Of a DNA stretch of 64,000 nucleotides, positions 16,001-24,140 are shown one piece after another. Origin of the DNA: Streptomyces sp. CBMA152 (lineage in GTDB: Bacteria; Actinomycetota; Actinomycetes; Streptomycetales; Streptomycetaceae); the NCBI RefSeq assembly GCF_014596475.1, contig NZ_MECJ01000029.1:124001-188000 (forward strand), given 5' to 3'. The translations under genes were made by a program, and so were the position numbers. Position 1 is the first letter of the stretch; the number at the start of each line of letters is the position of its first letter. The notes under the pieces are model-generated. The model saw only the letters and a list, made by a program, of their open reading frames with translations. It was not told where the DNA came from and made no database searches.

Positions 16001-16870
16001 ATGGACCAGGCCAGCCTGCCGAGCTGCTACCGGCACCCGGGCGTGCAGACGGGGATCACCTGCACCCGCTGCGAGCGCCCGATCTGCCCGGAGTGCATGG
16101 TCAGCGCCTCGGTCGGCTTCCAGTGCCCGGAGTGCGTGCGCGCCGGCTCCGGTACGGGCCACGCGCCGACGGCGAACCAGCCGCGCACCATGGCCGGCGC
16201 GGCGCTCGCGCCCGGCGACCCGCATCTGCTCACCAAGGTCCTCATCGGGCTCAACATCGCCGTGTATCTGCTCCAGCAGGCGATCGGGGACAAGTTCACC
16301 GATGCGTACAGCCTGCTCGGACAGGCCATGGTGCCCGGGTTCAGCTCGGTGCAGGGCGTCGCCGAGGGACAGTGGTACCGCCTGGTCACCGCGATGTTCC
16401 TGCACGGCGGCATCACCCACATCGCCTTCAACATGCTCAGCCTGTGGTGGATCGGCGGCCCGCTGGAGGCGGCGCTGGGGCGGGTGCGCTATCTGGCGCT
16501 GTACTTCGTCTCCGGGCTCGCCGGCAGCGCGCTGACGTACTGGCTGGCCGCCGCGAACCAGCCCTCGCTCGGCGCCTCCGGCGCGATCTTCGGGCTGTTC
16601 GGCGCCACCGCTGTGCTGATGCGCAAGCTGAAGTACGACATGCGCCCGCTGGTCGCGCTGCTGGTGATCAACCTGGTGATCACCTTCAACCCCTGGGGCG
16701 GCATCGCCTGGCAGGCGCACATCGGCGGCCTCGTCGGCGGCACGGTGATCGCGTACGCCATGGTCCACGCGCCCCGCGAGCGCCGCGCGCTCGTCCAGTG
16801 GGGGACCTGTGGACTGGTGCTGCTGGCCGCGGTGGTCACGGTCATAGCCAGGACCGCCGAGCTCACCTGA
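16001..16870 (+). CDS. rhomboid-family intramembrane serine protease
   Basis: A 289-residue polytopic membrane protease. A short cytoplasmic zinc-ribbon/B-box-like module comes first (CYRHPG, CTRCERPICPEC, FQCPEC), then about six to seven helices. The catalytic Ser193 (GASGAIFG) and His240 (QAHIGG) form the rhomboid dyad, with HGGITHIAFNM in the earlier loop. The start is the ATG after AAGGAG; an ATG 57 nt upstream is unsupported. Substrates are unknown. The gene is part of the conserved origin-side block with cyclophilin and crgA. Confidence 0.93.
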   Translation: MDQASLPSCYRHPGVQTGITCTRCERPICPECMVSASVGFQCPECVRAGSGTGHAPTANQPRTMAGAALAPGDPHLLTKVLIGLNIAVYLLQQAIGDKFTDAYSLLGQAMVPGFSSVQGVAEGQWYRLVTAMFLHGGITHIAFNMLSLWWIGGPLEAALGRVRYLALYFVSGLAGSALTYWLAAANQPSLGASGAIFGLFGATAVLMRKLKYDMRPLVALLVINLVITFNPWGGIAWQAHIGGLVGGTVIAYAMVHAPRERRALVQWGTCGLVLLAAVVTVIARTAELT

Positions 16871-16885
16871 GCCGCGCCGCCCGCC

Positions 16886-16912
16886 CCCGCCCTGGGGGAC
16901 CACCAGGGCGGG
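16886..16912 (+). terminator. hairpin terminator after rhomboid gene
   Basis: CCCGCCCTGG (16886-16895) pairs with CCAGGGCGGG (16903-16912) around a 7-nt loop, 16 nt after the stop. Confidence 0.75.
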
Positions 16913-16939
16913 CACACGGAGTCGGGCTTTCCCCCAAGG

Positions 16940-17140
16940 TTGTCCACAGTGTGTGCCGGATCTTGTGCATCCGGTGGGGAACAACTGTGCCCCTTGTCGC
17001 TGACCTGGGTTTTCCCAGCAGGGACAAGGGACAGGCCGTGGGCCGGTGTGGAACAGTGGCAGTCACACCGGCGTCAACACGGCAGAGGTTATCCACAGAT
17101 CGTCTGACCTTTTCCCCAGTGTGGATAGCGTTGTGGATAA
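16940..17140. promoter_or_regulatory. cluster of DnaA boxes before crgA
   Basis: Three exact boxes are present: TTGTCCACA (16940-16948), TTATCCACA (17089-17097) and TGTGGATAA (17132-17140, minus-strand TTATCCACA). A one-mismatch TGTGGATAG lies at 17120-17128. Three of the four fall within 52 bp. They match the Streptomyces DnaA-box consensus TTRTCCACA and lie downstream of crgA, between convergent genes, where promoters are not expected. It could be a DnaA-titrating or replication-control site. Confidence 0.65.
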
Positions 17141-17177
17141 CCCGTGGGCAAGGCTTGACGAGGAGGCTGCGGAAGAG

Positions 17178-17435
17178 CTACTTCCACTGCGTGGAGACAC
17201 CGAAGCCGCCGGCGATGAAGCCGAAGCCGACCACGATGTTCCAGTTCCCGAAGGACTTCAGCGGCAGATCGCCCTCGGTCACATAGAAGAGGACGATCCA
17301 GGCGAGCCCGATCAGGAAGAACGCCAGCATCACCGGGGCCACCCAGCCCCGGCTGCCCAGCTTGATGGCGGTGGCCTGCTTCGCCGCCGGCGGCGGCGTG
17401 AAGTCGGCCTTCTTGCGGATACGTGACTTCGGCAC
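17178..17435 (-). CDS. crgA: cell division protein CrgA
   Basis: An 85-residue small membrane protein with a basic N-terminus (PKSRIRKKADFTPPP) and two transmembrane helices (around VAPVMLAFFLIGLAWIV and NIVVGFGFIAGGFGV), ending in STQWK. CrgA coordinates septum formation with FtsZ and class B PBPs in actinobacteria and controls sporulation septation in Streptomyces. The GTG start has an AGGAG RBS at about 7-nt spacing. It is convergent with the rhomboid gene and divergent from the DUF881 gene, the order expected for Streptomyces. Confidence 0.96.
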   Translation of the reverse strand: MPKSRIRKKADFTPPPAAKQATAIKLGSRGWVAPVMLAFFLIGLAWIVLFYVTEGDLPLKSFGNWNIVVGFGFIAGGFGVSTQWK

Positions 17436-17576
17436 GAGGAACACTCCTGTCGATGCGCTGCGTGACCGCGCAGGAACTGATGGCTGGGCGGCGGCGGAGG
17501 GGCAACGGGGGATCACTGCTGCCCCCAGGCGTCCGTTAGCGTAGTGCTTCCGTGGCGCCGAAGGAGTAAGGGTACG

Positions 17577-18365
17577 TTGAGCAATTCCGCCGACTCCCCA
17601 CAAGGGCTCCCTGATGAGCCCACTGGGCCTGGCCGCCGCTTGCGCGCACGCCCCGTCCGGCTGCTCTCCGCCGCCGTCTTCGCGCTGGCCGGACTGATCT
17701 TCGTGACCAGCTTCAACACGGCCAAGGGCACCAACATCCGCACCGACGCCTCGCTCCTGAAGCTCTCCGACCTGATCCAGCAGCGCAGCCACAAGAACGC
17801 CGAGCTCGACCAGTCCACCGCCACCGTCCGCGACGACGTCGACGCCCTCGCCCGGCGCGACAACGGCTCCACCAGGGCGCAGGACCAGCAGCTGGCCGCC
17901 CTCAAGGACGCGGCGGGCACCGAGAAGATCGTCGGCAAGGCGCTCACCGTCACCCTCAACGACGCCCCGCCCAACGCCACGGCCGCCCCCGGCTACCCCG
18001 CCCCGCAGCCCAACGACCTGGTCATCCACCAGCAGGACCTCCAGGCCGTGGTGAACGCCCTGTGGCAGGGCGGAGCCAAGGGCATCCAGGTCATGGACCA
18101 GCGCCTCATCTCGACCAGCGCCGTGCGCTGCGTCGGCAACACGCTGATCCTCCAGGGCCGCGTCTACTCGCCCCCGTACAAGGTGACCGCCGTCGGCGAC
18201 ACCGGGAAGCTGCGCCAGGCGCTCACCGCCTCCCCGGCGATCCAGAACTACCAGCTGTACGTGAAGGCGTACGGGCTCGGCTGGAAAGTCGACGAGCACA
18301 AGGCGATGACTCTGCCCGGCTACTCGGGCACAGTGGATCTCCACTACGCGAAGCCGGTGGGATAG
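17577..18365 (+). CDS. DUF881 family membrane-anchored protein
   Basis: A 262-residue protein with one N-terminal membrane anchor (about residues 25-45, VRLLSAAVFALAGLIFVTS) and an extracytoplasmic part. It has a coiled-coil stretch, residues ~60-110, and then the DUF881 core (VTLNDAP, VNALWQGGAKGIQVMDQRL, YQLYVKAYGLGW). The family sits beside division genes in actinobacteria; its biochemical role is not established. The likely start is TTG at 17577, placed 10 nt after AAGGAG. A GTG at 17544 has no RBS. It heads a run of coupled genes that includes sortases and pabA. Confidence 0.85.
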   Translation: MSNSADSPQGLPDEPTGPGRRLRARPVRLLSAAVFALAGLIFVTSFNTAKGTNIRTDASLLKLSDLIQQRSHKNAELDQSTATVRDDVDALARRDNGSTRAQDQQLAALKDAAGTEKIVGKALTVTLNDAPPNATAAPGYPAPQPNDLVIHQQDLQAVVNALWQGGAKGIQVMDQRLISTSAVRCVGNTLILQGRVYSPPYKVTAVGDTGKLRQALTASPAIQNYQLYVKAYGLGWKVDEHKAMTLPGYSGTVDLHYAKPVG

Positions 18366-18385
18366 CGCGGGGAGGGGGCGGGCCG

Positions 18386-19078
18386 GTGTCCGTTGTCTCG
18401 GTGCGGCTGGCCGTCAGGACGCTCAGCGAGCTGTGCATCACGGTCGGCGCCCTGATCGTCCTCTTCGTCGTGTACGTCCTGTACTGGACCGGGGTGAAGG
18501 CGGACAGCGCCGCCGCCGGCCAGATATCCGCCCTGCACCACCAGTGGGCGCGCACCCCCGCCACCAGCGCGCCCCAGCACACCTCGCCGCCCGCCCCCGC
18601 CCCGTACACCGGCGGAAAGTCCTTCGCCGTCATGTACATCCCCCGGCTCGGTACGGACTGGCACAAGCCCGTCCTGGAGGGCACCGGGGTGAAGGACCTC
18701 CAGAAGGGGCTCGGGCACTACGCGAGCACCGCGCGGCTGGGGCAGCCGGGCAACTTCTCGGTCGCCGGGCACCGGCGCACCTACGGCGACCCGTTCAAGG
18801 ACTTTCCCGAGCTGCGGCCCGGCGACGCGGTGGTGCTCACCGACGGGACGACCTGGTTCACGTACCGCATCGACAACAAGCCGTTCCGGACCCTGCCGAG
18901 CGATGTCGGCGTCATCGACCCGGTGCCCGCCGAGTCGCCGTTCCGCTCGCCCGGCAGCTATCTGACCCTCACCACCTGCGACCCCGAGTGGGGAAGCAGC
19001 CACCGGCTGATCGCCTGGGGGCACCTCGACTCCACCCGGCCCGTCGCCCAGGGCAAGCCCCAAGCTTTGACCAGCTGA
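18386..19078 (+). CDS. class E sortase (first of three)
   Basis: A 230-residue membrane-bound transpeptidase. One N-terminal helix (LCITVGALIVLFVVYVLYW) is followed by a short Pro-rich linker and the sortase barrel. The catalytic residues are His129 (VAGHR), Cys198 (TTCDPEW) and Arg207. Class E sortases cleave LAXTG-type signals and attach proteins to peptidoglycan. GTG start after GGAGGGGG. It is the shortest and most divergent of the three sortases here: its post-Cys motif is CDPEW rather than CTP. Confidence 0.9.
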   Translation: MSVVSVRLAVRTLSELCITVGALIVLFVVYVLYWTGVKADSAAAGQISALHHQWARTPATSAPQHTSPPAPAPYTGGKSFAVMYIPRLGTDWHKPVLEGTGVKDLQKGLGHYASTARLGQPGNFSVAGHRRTYGDPFKDFPELRPGDAVVLTDGTTWFTYRIDNKPFRTLPSDVGVIDPVPAESPFRSPGSYLTLTTCDPEWGSSHRLIAWGHLDSTRPVAQGKPQALTS

Positions 19079-19145
19079 CCCCGCGCCCACAGCCGTGCCC
19101 CTTAGTCTGGTGCGGTAACGATCGTCGGAAGGGACAGCGGACCGC

Positions 19146-19322
19146 ATGTACGGCTGGATCTGGCGGCATCTGCCGGGCAACGCGTGGGTACGGGCGTTCA
19201 CTTCGCTCGTACTCGTACTGGCGCTTGTCTATGTGCTCTTCCAGTACATCTTCCCGTGGGCGGAGCCGCTGCTGCCGTTCAACGATGTCACCGTCGACCA
19301 GGGGTTGGGAGCAGCCCGGTGA
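19146..19322 (+). CDS. small conserved membrane protein before pabA
   Basis: A 58-residue protein, translated by hand. It starts MYGWIWRHLPGN, has one membrane helix (about residues 17-36, rich in Leu/Val/Phe) and a short acidic end. The tail PFNDVTVDQG is polar. Its stop overlaps the pabA GTG start (GTGA), so it is translated with pabA. A GGAAGGG RBS is present. No function is known. Confidence 0.75.
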   Translation: MYGWIWRHLPGNAWVRAFTSLVLVLALVYVLFQYIFPWAEPLLPFNDVTVDQGLGAAR

Positions 19323-19957
19323 GCGCACGCGTTCTCGTCGTGGACAACTACGACAGCTTTGTCTTCAACCTGGTCCAGTACCTGTACCAGCTGGGCGCCG
19401 AGTGCGAGGTGGTACGCAACGACGAGGTGTCCCTGGAGCACGCCCAGGACGGCTTCGACGGCGTACTGCTCTCCCCCGGCCCCGGCGCGCCCGAGCAGGC
19501 CGGCGTCTGCGTCGACATGGTGCGCCACTGCGCCGACACCGGTGTGCCGGTCTTCGGCGTCTGCCTCGGCATGCAGTCGATGATGGTCGCGTACGGGGGC
19601 GTGGTCGGCCGCGCTCCCGAGCTGCTGCACGGCAAGACGTCCCCGGTCCTGCACGAGGGCTCCGGCGTCTTCCAGGGTCTTCCCTCGCCGTTCACCGCGA
19701 CCCGGTACCACTCGCTGGCCGCCGAGCCCGCCACGCTGCCCGCGGAGCTTGAGGTCACCGCGTGGACGGCCGACGGGATCGTGATGGGGCTGCGCCACCG
19801 TGAACTGCCGGTGGAGGGCGTCCAGTTCCACCCCGAGTCCGTTCTGACCGAGCACGGCCACCGGATGCTCGCCAACTGGCTGGTGCGGTGCGGGGACACG
19901 GGAGCCGTCGAGCGGTCGGCAGGCCTGGCACCGGTGGTGGGCAAGGCCGCGGCGTGA
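19319..19957 (+). CDS. pabA: aminodeoxychorismate/anthranilate synthase component II (glutamine amidotransferase)
   Basis: A 212-residue class I glutamine amidotransferase that delivers ammonia to chorismate for p-aminobenzoate (folate) and possibly anthranilate synthesis. The triad is complete: Cys82 (FGVCLGMQ), His171 and Glu173 (QFHPES). The N-terminal VLVVDNYDSFVFNLVQYL is the TrpG/PabA signature. The GTG start overlaps the preceding small ORF, and the stop overlaps the next sortase gene. Placement among sortases is characteristic of Streptomyces and need not mean a functional link. Confidence 0.93.
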   Translation: MSARVLVVDNYDSFVFNLVQYLYQLGAECEVVRNDEVSLEHAQDGFDGVLLSPGPGAPEQAGVCVDMVRHCADTGVPVFGVCLGMQSMMVAYGGVVGRAPELLHGKTSPVLHEGSGVFQGLPSPFTATRYHSLAAEPATLPAELEVTAWTADGIVMGLRHRELPVEGVQFHPESVLTEHGHRMLANWLVRCGDTGAVERSAGLAPVVGKAAA

Positions 19958-21075
19958 CGGCGGTCCGGCCCGAGCACGAGTACGACCCGCTGACGGACCA
20001 TCCGGCGGGTCGGCACGGGTCGCCGTGGTTCCGGGCCGACAACCTGCCCGAGGCCGAGCCGGAGCCGTACACGTACAGCTATGCGCCGCAGGTGGCGGAA
20101 CCCGACGTCTACGCGCGCGTGCCGGATGCGGCCCCGCAGGCGGACGCCTACGCGCGCGTGCCCGAAGCCGCACCCGAACCGGAGCCGGTGCTCGACGAGG
20201 CCTCCGTCCCCGTTCCGCTCGACGACTCGACCATGGCGCTGAAGCGAATAGCCGAGCCGCCGGCGCCGCCCACCGGGGGGCGGGCCGAGAGACGCCGGGC
20301 CGCCAAGGGCCGGGGACACCGGCCCCACGCGGCAGCTGCCAAGCCCGCGGCCCCGGACCGGCCGCTCACCCGCGCCGAGGCCCGCCGCGCCGCCAAGGCG
20401 CGCAAGGACAGCGCGGCCGTCGTCGCCAGCCGGGTCATCGGCGAACTGTTCATCACGCTCGGCGTGGTGATGCTCCTGTTCGTCACGTACCAGCTGTGGT
20501 GGACGAACATCCGCGCCCATCAGCAGGCGGGCAGCGAGGCGAAGAAGATCGCGCACGACTGGGCGAGCGGCAAGGCGCCCGGCGCGTTCCAGCCCGGCAA
20601 GGGCTTCGCCATCATGCACATCCCCACGCTGGACGTGGTCGTGCCGATCGCCGAGGGCACCAGCAAGACCAAGGTCCTCGACAAGGGCATGGTCGGCCAC
20701 TACGGCCAGGGCAGCCTCAAGACCGCGATGCCGGGCGACCGGACGGGCAACTTCGCGCTCGCCGGGCACCGCAACACCCACGGCGAGCCGTTCCGCTACA
20801 TCAACCACCTCAAGCGGGGCGACCTCGTGGTCGTCGAGACGCAGCAGGCGTACTACACGTACGCCATCACCAGCTCGCTCCCGTCCACGAGCCCCAAGAA
20901 CGTCTCGGTGCTCAAGCCGATCCCGGTCGGCTCCGGGTTCACGGGGCCGGGGCGGTACATCACCCTGACGACCTGCACCCCCGAATTCACGAGTACGTAC
21001 CGAATGATCGTGTGGGGCAAGATGGTCGACGAACGACCGCGCAGCAAGGGCTTGCCCGACGCGCTCGCCGGCTGA
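19954..21075 (+). CDS. class E sortase (second of three, long N-terminal extension)
   Basis: A 373-residue sortase with a long cytoplasmic N-terminal tail. Residues 1-150 are rich in Pro, Glu and Ala, with a near-repeat of YARVPDAAPQADAYARVPEA and a basic patch before the membrane helix (about 165-185, ELFITLGVVMLLFVTYQLWW). The catalytic residues are His272 (LAGHRNTHGEPF), Cys341 (TTCTPEF) and Arg350. In S. coelicolor srtE1/srtE2 occupy this place and anchor chaplins for aerial growth; a similar role is inferred. It is translationally coupled to pabA. Confidence 0.92.
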   Translation: MTAVRPEHEYDPLTDHPAGRHGSPWFRADNLPEAEPEPYTYSYAPQVAEPDVYARVPDAAPQADAYARVPEAAPEPEPVLDEASVPVPLDDSTMALKRIAEPPAPPTGGRAERRRAAKGRGHRPHAAAAKPAAPDRPLTRAEARRAAKARKDSAAVVASRVIGELFITLGVVMLLFVTYQLWWTNIRAHQQAGSEAKKIAHDWASGKAPGAFQPGKGFAIMHIPTLDVVVPIAEGTSKTKVLDKGMVGHYGQGSLKTAMPGDRTGNFALAGHRNTHGEPFRYINHLKRGDLVVVETQQAYYTYAITSSLPSTSPKNVSVLKPIPVGSGFTGPGRYITLTTCTPEFTSTYRMIVWGKMVDERPRSKGLPDALAG

Positions 21076-21095
21076 CTAGACGACAGACAGGTGCG

Positions 21096-21830
21096 GTGGC
21101 AGTGAGGACCGAGCACGACGAGCAGCAGACCGAAGCTCCCGCCCCGCCGCAGGCGCGCCGCCGCGGCGCGGTCGCCGGGGTCGTCAGCGTCATCGGCGAG
21201 CTGCTGATCACGGCCGGGCTGGTGCTCGGCCTCTTCGTCGTCTACTCGCTGTGGTGGACCAACGTGATAGCGGACCGTGAGGCCGCCAGGCAGAGCAAGG
21301 ACGTGCGCCGCGACTGGGCCAACAGCGGCCCCGGCGCCCTCGACACCAAGGGCGGCATCGGCTTCCTGCACGTCCCCGCGATGCACAACGGCGAGGTGCT
21401 GGTCAAAAAGGGCACCGGCACCGACGTCCTCAACGGTGGCGTCGCGGGCTACTACACCGACCCGCTGAAGGCGGTCCTGCCGCAGGCGGGCGGCAACGGC
21501 AACTTCACGCTGGCCGCGCACCGGGACGGCCACGGGGCGAAGTTCCACAACATCGACAAGATAAGGACCGGTGACCCGATCGTCTTCGAGACGAAGGACA
21601 CCTGGTACGTCTACAAGACGTTCGCCGAGCTGAAGGAGACGTCGAAGTACAACGTCGACGTGCTCCAGCCGGTCCCCAAGGAGTCGGGCGTGAAGAAGCC
21701 GGGCCACTACATCACGCTGACGACCTGCACGCCCGTCTACACCTCCGACTACCGCTACATCGTCTGGGGCGAGCTGGTCCGCACCCAGAAGGTCGACGAC
21801 AAGCGCACCAAGCCGGCGGAGCTGCGCTAG
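21096..21830 (+). CDS. class E sortase (third of three)
   Basis: A 244-residue sortase: short charged N-terminus, membrane helix (ELLITAGLVLGLFVVYSLWW) and a catalytic barrel with His142 (LAAHRDGHGAKF), Cys211 (TTCTPVY) and Arg220 (DYRYIVWG). GTG at 21096 is used as start; GTG at 21102 is an equal option. It resembles the second sortase more than the first (same WWTN junction after the helix), so the pair probably arose by tandem duplication. It likely anchors LAXTG surface proteins. A bidirectional terminator follows. Confidence 0.92.
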   Translation: MAVRTEHDEQQTEAPAPPQARRRGAVAGVVSVIGELLITAGLVLGLFVVYSLWWTNVIADREAARQSKDVRRDWANSGPGALDTKGGIGFLHVPAMHNGEVLVKKGTGTDVLNGGVAGYYTDPLKAVLPQAGGNGNFTLAAHRDGHGAKFHNIDKIRTGDPIVFETKDTWYVYKTFAELKETSKYNVDVLQPVPKESGVKKPGHYITLTTCTPVYTSDYRYIVWGELVRTQKVDDKRTKPAELR

Positions 21831-21890
21831 CGCCTCCCCGGCCCGGTCGGTCCGCAGGGGAAAGCCCCTGCTCCGGTCGTACGTACGGGA

Positions 21891-21923
21891 AAGCCCCGGC
21901 CCCCTCGAAGGGGACCGGGGCTT
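21891..21923. terminator. bidirectional hairpin between convergent sortase and pknB genes
   Basis: AAGCCCCGG (21891-21899) pairs with CCGGGGCTT (21915-21923), and the interior C and G runs extend the stem. It lies between two convergent genes and ends both. Confidence 0.85.
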
Positions 21924-21949
21924 CTCGTTGCCGGAGGGCGCGTGGCCCG

Positions 21950-23950
21950 TCAGCCGCCGGAGGGGCCGCCGAACGGGAAGCCGCCGCCGCCGTTCTGGTT
22001 CTGACCGCCGAGCGTCGTCAGGACGATCGCGGTGGTGGCCGGGTCGGACGGGGTGCTGGCCGTCGGGGTCTGCGAGGTGACCCTGGCCTTCTCGTCGTTC
22101 GAACTGCCCGGTGCGAACTGGATGTTGCTGAACCCGGCCGCGTTGAGCATCTCGGTGGCCTGCTTGACCGTCTTGCCGAACACGTTCGGCACGGGGGTCT
22201 GCACGGGCGTCTGCGGGCCCTTGGAGACCTTCAGGACGATCTGGACGTCCTTCGTCTGGTTGGTGTTGCCCTTGGGGCTCTCGTCGACGACCTGGCCCGC
22301 GGGCTGGGACCCGTCGACGTCCTGGCGGGACACGCTCGTGAAGCCGAGGCCGTTGAGCTGCGCCACCGCCGCGTTGTAGTCGGTGCCGACGACATCGGGG
22401 AGCTTCGTCGTCTTCTTCTTGGCGATCGAGAGGGTCACGGTGGAGCCCTTCTCGACCTGCTGGCCGCCCTGCGGGTCCTGGGAGACGACGGTGCCCTCGT
22501 CCTGGTCGGCCTCGACCGTGGTGGTCTTCACGTCGAAGCCCTTGCCCGTGAGGATCTCCTTGGCGTTGTCCTGCTTCTTCTCCGTGACGTCCGGCACCTC
22601 GACCTTGGGCGCGCCGGCCGAGACGACGACCGTGACGGCTTCGCCCTTCTTCAGCTTGCCGCTGGTCGGGGTCTGGCTGCAGATGTTGTCCTTGGGCTGG
22701 TCCGCGCAGGGCTCCGTCTTGGAGACGGTCAGCTTCAGACCGACGTTCGCCGTCAGCGTCTCCGCGGACTTCTTGGTCTCGCCGACCAGCTGCGGCACCG
22801 GCACCTGGCCGCTGTCGCCGCCCCCGCCGCCGAAGACCGACTTGCCGATCAGGATCGCGCCGACCAGCACCAGGACGCCCGCGAGCACCAGCAGGATCGT
22901 CGAGGTGTGCGACTTCTTCTGGCGGCGCCGGTCCGGGCGGTCGTCGTAGCCGTAGCCGCCGTCGTCCGGGTTGACCGGCGGCAGCATGGACGTCTGGCCC
23001 GCAGCGTCCGTCGGCCGCAGCGCGGTGGTCGGCTGGTCCTGGGGGCCCGAGGTGTACGCGTCGTAGCCGCCGTAGCCGACCGAGCCCATGGCGGCGGTCG
23101 CCGCGACCGGCTGGCCGTCCAGGCACGCCTCGATGTCGGCGCGCATCTCATCCGCCGACTGATAGCGGTAGTCCGGGTCCTTGACCAGCGCCTTCAGGAC
23201 GATGGCGTCCATCTCGGGCGTGATCTCGGGGTCGAAGTTGCTCGGCGGCTGCGGCTCTTCCCGTACGTGCTGGTAGGCGACCGCGACCGGCGAGTCGCCG
23301 ACGAACGGCGGCCGCACGGTCAGCAGCTCGTACAGGAGGCAGCCCGTCGAGTACAGGTCGGAGCGGGCGTCGACCTGCTCGCCCTTGGCCTGCTCCGGGG
23401 AGAGGTACTGGGCGGTGCCGATGACGGCGGCGGTCTGCGTCATCGTCATGCCGGAGTCGCCCATGGCCCGCGCGATGCCGAAGTCCATGACCTTGACCTG
23501 GCCGGTGCGCGTCAGCATGACGTTCGCCGGCTTGATGTCGCGGTGGACGATGCCGGCGCGGTGGGAGTACTCCAGCGCCTGGAGGATGCCGACGGTCATC
23601 TCCAGCGTGCGCTCGGGCAGCAGCTTGCGCCCGGAGTGCAGCAGCTCACGCAGGGTGGACCCGTCGACGTACTCCATCACGATGTACGGGATGGAGATGT
23701 TGTCGACGTAGTCCTCGCCGGTGTCGTAGACAGCGACGATCGCCGGGTGGTTGAGCGAGGCGGCGGACTGGGCCTCACGGCGGAACCGGGCCTGGAAGGA
23801 CGGGTCGCGGGCGAGGTCGGCCCGCAGCGTCTTCACGGCGACAGTGCGGCCGAGCCGGGTGTCGTGCGCGAGGTAGACCTCCGCCATGCCACCACGGCCG
23901 AGCACCTGGCCCAGCTCGTACCGGCCGCCGAGGCGACGCGGCTCTTCCAT
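21950..23950 (-). CDS. pknB: PASTA-domain serine/threonine kinase PknB
   Basis: A 666-residue membrane kinase that senses peptidoglycan fragments. The cytoplasmic kinase has Lys40, HRDIKPAN (136-143) and DFG 156-158, with a Thr/Met-rich activation loop 165-182. One helix (about 350-369) leads to four extracellular PASTA repeats (about 381-650) and a Gly-rich end. The ATG at 23950 begins the usual EEPRRLGGRYEL; earlier codons of the open frame run through a parS site and have no RBS. It is last in the operon with pbpA, rodA, pstP and fha genes, which control growth and division. Confidence 0.96.
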   Translation of the reverse strand: MEEPRRLGGRYELGQVLGRGGMAEVYLAHDTRLGRTVAVKTLRADLARDPSFQARFRREAQSAASLNHPAIVAVYDTGEDYVDNISIPYIVMEYVDGSTLRELLHSGRKLLPERTLEMTVGILQALEYSHRAGIVHRDIKPANVMLTRTGQVKVMDFGIARAMGDSGMTMTQTAAVIGTAQYLSPEQAKGEQVDARSDLYSTGCLLYELLTVRPPFVGDSPVAVAYQHVREEPQPPSNFDPEITPEMDAIVLKALVKDPDYRYQSADEMRADIEACLDGQPVAATAAMGSVGYGGYDAYTSGPQDQPTTALRPTDAAGQTSMLPPVNPDDGGYGYDDRPDRRRQKKSHTSTILLVLAGVLVLVGAILIGKSVFGGGGGDSGQVPVPQLVGETKKSAETLTANVGLKLTVSKTEPCADQPKDNICSQTPTSGKLKKGEAVTVVVSAGAPKVEVPDVTEKKQDNAKEILTGKGFDVKTTTVEADQDEGTVVSQDPQGGQQVEKGSTVTLSIAKKKTTKLPDVVGTDYNAAVAQLNGLGFTSVSRQDVDGSQPAGQVVDESPKGNTNQTKDVQIVLKVSKGPQTPVQTPVPNVFGKTVKQATEMLNAAGFSNIQFAPGSSNDEKARVTSQTPTASTPSDPATTAIVLTTLGGQNQNGGGGFPFGGPSGG

Positions 23951-24095
23951 AACGTTCCAGCCCTCTCCGTCAGTCCCGACCGCACCCGTGTGTGTGGTCC
24001 GGCGGTGTGCTGTTCGCGCATACGCTACCGGGCAGCGGTGGCGGATCAGTCCCCGACCGTCAGCTGATACCGGACCGGTACAGGGCGCGAGCGAC

Positions 24096-24109
24096 GTTTC
24101 ACGTGAAAC
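24096..24109. promoter_or_regulatory. parS site 1 (ParB binding)
   Basis: Perfect GTTTCACGTGAAAC palindrome in the pknB-pbpA gap. It matches the Streptomyces parS consensus used by ParB to organise and segregate the oriC region. A second copy starts 21 bp away. Confidence 0.95.
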
Positions 24110-24116
24110 GAGGACC

Positions 24117-24130
24117 GTTTCACGTGAAAC
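24117..24130. promoter_or_regulatory. parS site 2 (ParB binding)
   Basis: Perfect GTTTCACGTGAAAC, 21 bp (two helical turns) from site 1, so ParB dimers would sit on the same DNA face. It lies just downstream of the pbpA stop. Confidence 0.95.
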
Positions 24131-24140
24131 ATCCCTCACG

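Noticed and set aside
17544..17576. GTG start of the DUF881 gene at 17544
   Set aside because: No RBS in front, while TTG at 17577 follows AAGGAG at good spacing; the choice is probable, not certain.
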